This document shows positions 4,874 through 5,963 of a DNA stretch of 5,963 nt, one piece after another. The stretch is from Bacillota bacterium (GTDB lineage: Bacteria; Bacillota; Clostridia; Lachnospirales; Lachnospiraceae). A model generated the notes under the pieces. It saw only the letters and a program-made list of their open reading frames with translations. It ran no database searches and was not told the DNA's origin. Every line of letters starts with the position of its first letter. Position 1 is the first letter of the stretch. The translations under genes were made by a program, and so were the position numbers. The stretch spans positions 1 to 5,963 of the forward strand of contig JAEYRR010000074.1 of the NCBI GenBank assembly GCA_023435505.1, given 5' to 3'.

Positions 4874-4897
4874 GACCTCCTTAGGGAGGTCTATTTT
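4874..4897 (+). terminator. Terminator of the LysM gene
   Basis: GACCTCC (4874-4880) pairs with GGAGGTC (4885-4891) around TTAG, followed by TATTTT. It lies 32 bp after the stop codon and makes the LysM gene a single-gene unit. Confidence 0.75.
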
Positions 4898-4935
4898 AAT
4901 TATGGGCGTTAGCCTGTTGAGGGCATTTCTTTCAC

Positions 4936-4964
4936 TTGACAGAATATGGTAGATGTTCTATCTT
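4936..4964 (+). promoter_or_regulatory. Promoter of the acetyltransferase gene
   Basis: A perfect TTGACA (4936-4941) is 17 bp upstream of TATCTT (4959-4964), a moderate -10. The start near 4971 gives a leader of about 44 nt, which contains the small palindrome at 4982-4996. Confidence 0.55.
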
Positions 4965-4981
4965 AATAAAAAGAATATATT

Positions 4982-4996
4982 TTGTAATATTTACAA
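4982..4996. repeat. Short palindrome in the acetyltransferase leader
   Basis: TTGTAA-TAT-TTACAA is a perfect 6-bp inverted repeat with a 3-bp centre, just downstream of the predicted transcription start and 5 bp before the ribosome binding site. It could be an operator for a dimeric repressor, but it is short and AT-only apart from one G-C pair per arm, so chance is a real possibility. Confidence 0.3.
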
Positions 4997-5014
4997 TAGT
5001 GAAGGAGAAATTAG

Positions 5015-5449
5015 ATGATTTGTGAAGCAACGACAAATGATTTGGAAGATTTACTTCGTTTATACACCCATCTACATAACAATGCCATGCCTGTAATTGA
5101 TGAAGAGTTACGTGGTATGTGGAAGGAGATAATAGAAGATCCCCATCATCATATTATCATAGCAAGGGAAGGAGAACATATTATCTCCTCTGTAGTTCTC
5201 ATTATTATTCCAAATCTAACCCATAACCAGAGGCCATATGGACTCGTTGAAAATGTAATTACTCATCCAGATTATCGAAAGAAGGGTTACGCAGGAGCCT
5301 GTCTGGATTACGGAAAAGAACTTGCTAAAAAAGCCGGTTGTTATAAGCTAATGCTTATGACCGGCTCTAAGGATGATAATACTTTACATTTTTATGAACA
5401 GGCAGGTTACAATAGAAATGATAAAACTGCCTTTATACAGTGGCTCTAG
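5015..5449 (+). CDS. GNAT-family N-acetyltransferase
   Basis: Members transfer an acetyl group from acetyl-CoA to an amine. The 144-residue product is a single full-length GNAT domain. Beta-alpha elements run from residue 1 (ICEATTNDLEDLLRLYTHLH), and the central strand VLIIIPNL lies at 61-68. The acetyl-CoA pyrophosphate loop is ENVITHPDYRKKGYAGACL (79-97), with RKKGYA filling the R/Q-x-x-G-x-G/A motif. The C-terminal signature is HFYEQAGYNR (125-134). The acceptor substrate cannot be inferred; candidates span small-molecule amines, antibiotics and protein N-termini. AAGGAGA (5002-5008) lies 6 nt before the ATG. It has its own promoter and ends 9 bp from the convergent MATE gene with no clear terminator between them. 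Confidence 0.92.
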   Translation: MICEATTNDLEDLLRLYTHLHNNAMPVIDEELRGMWKEIIEDPHHHIIIAREGEHIISSVVLIIIPNLTHNQRPYGLVENVITHPDYRKKGYAGACLDYGKELAKKAGCYKLMLMTGSKDDNTLHFYEQAGYNRNDKTAFIQWL

Positions 5450-5458
5450 GGAAGAAAT

Positions 5459-5963
5459 TTAAGCATTTCGTTCTAATTTAGTTATTTTTTTAAACTCCAC
5501 TATTACCATAATGATCGTGACTACAAAGGCAAGCAGGTCAGCAATAGGTCCTGCATATAGAATTCCGTCTATGCCTATTACAAGAGGGATTAAAACCATG
5601 AATGGGAGTAGGAATATAATCTGCCTGGTTAGGGATAAAAAGATTCCCTTGTATGCTTTGCCTATGGAGGTAAAGAAAGTGGATGTAATTGGCTGCATGA
5701 AATTTAAAAAGGTAAAAAACAAGAAAATTCTAAAGGTTTTAATTCCGAAGATAAAATAATTATCCGTTCCTGATCCGAATAAGGAGAGAAGCTGTCTCGG
5801 AAAAATCTGAAATAGTAGGAAGGCTACAATGGATAGAACTCCACCTGCTGTAATCGCCAGTAGATAAGCATCCTTTACCCGTTTATACTTGGCGGCGCCA
5901 TAGTTAAAACTCTCAATAGGCTGTGTACCCTGGGCAATTCCGATAATGATAGCAAAGAATACC
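5459..5963 (-). CDS. MATE-family efflux transporter, C-terminal part (5' end outside window)
   Basis: The minus frame is open from the right window edge to the TAA at 5459, giving 167 residues of a protein that is usually about 450 long. MATE proteins export drugs or metabolites in exchange for Na+ or H+ across the cytoplasmic membrane. The fragment begins in a membrane helix (VFFAIIIGIAQGTQPI). The family signature follows at 8-24 (GIAQGTQPIESFNYGAA), then the cytoplasmic basic stretch KYKRVKDAY and further hydrophobic helices at roughly 30-50, 70-90, 108-128 and 134-156. It ends with a charged tail (VEFKKITKLERNA). No frameshift or internal stop is seen. A TTG at 5722 is not the real start, since the signature lies upstream of it. 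Substrate unknown. Confidence 0.92.
   Translation of the reverse strand, partial: VFFAIIIGIAQGTQPIESFNYGAAKYKRVKDAYLLAITAGGVLSIVAFLLFQIFPRQLLSLFGSGTDNYFIFGIKTFRIFLFFTFLNFMQPITSTFFTSIGKAYKGIFLSLTRQIIFLLPFMVLIPLVIGIDGILYAGPIADLLAFVVTIIMVIVEFKKITKLERNA

Noticed and set aside
5459..5722. Separate 87-residue membrane protein starting at TTG 5722
   Set aside because: The same frame stays open to the window edge and the upstream part contains the MATE signature, so this is only the end of a longer transporter.
5511..5759. Plus-strand 82-residue ORF opposite the MATE gene
   Set aside because: It is a shadow of the MATE reading frame with no ribosome binding site or domain.

Overview
The window is AT-rich chromosomal DNA of a low-GC Gram-positive bacterium, most likely an anaerobic member of the Clostridia and perhaps of the Lachnospiraceae. 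The grounds are strong AGGAGG-type ribosome binding sites, Gram-positive LexA boxes (CGAAC-N4-GTTCG type), a lexA gene divergent from a small membrane-anchored LysM protein as in Bacillus lexA/yneA, a Crp/Fnr regulator next to a hemerythrin gene, and a GEMM-I (c-di-GMP) riboswitch. The lineage call is inference. I see no insertion sequence, CRISPR array, tRNA or rRNA.

Layout. 1-380: C-terminal part of a Crp/Fnr regulator, closed by a good terminator. 421-436: a perfect 16-bp palindrome of Crp/Fnr-site type, placed for class II activation of a hemerythrin gene (510-1070). 1094-1647: a monocistronic gene with a near-consensus promoter, coding for a very small protein-kinase-like protein. A bidirectional terminator (1669-1707) separates it from a convergent FAD-dependent dehydrogenase of COG2509 type (1709-3103, minus). 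3262-3606: a plus-strand unit with a strong promoter, a c-di-GMP-I riboswitch and about 170 nt of structured RNA with no convincing ORF, ending at a perfect-stem terminator shared with lexA. 3639-4256: lexA (minus). 4359-4493: a divergent SOS control region with several LexA-box-like sites. 4536-4841: a LysM protein resembling the SOS division inhibitor YneA. 5015-5449: a GNAT acetyltransferase with its own promoter. 5459-5963: the C-terminal third of a MATE-family transporter (minus), running off the window edge.

How the parts may work together. Two regulatory modules are readable: a redox or nitrosative-stress type module (Crp/Fnr regulator, operator, hemerythrin) and an SOS module (LexA, boxes, LysM division-inhibitor-like protein). 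Between the SOS module and the dehydrogenase lies the most unusual item. It is a c-di-GMP riboswitch on the plus strand with no protein gene of its own before the next terminator. It appears to control a short RNA with two exposed C/U-rich segments that could pair with Shine-Dalgarno sequences, so it may be a c-di-GMP-gated small RNA. The riboswitch identification is strong; the sRNA function is a hypothesis.
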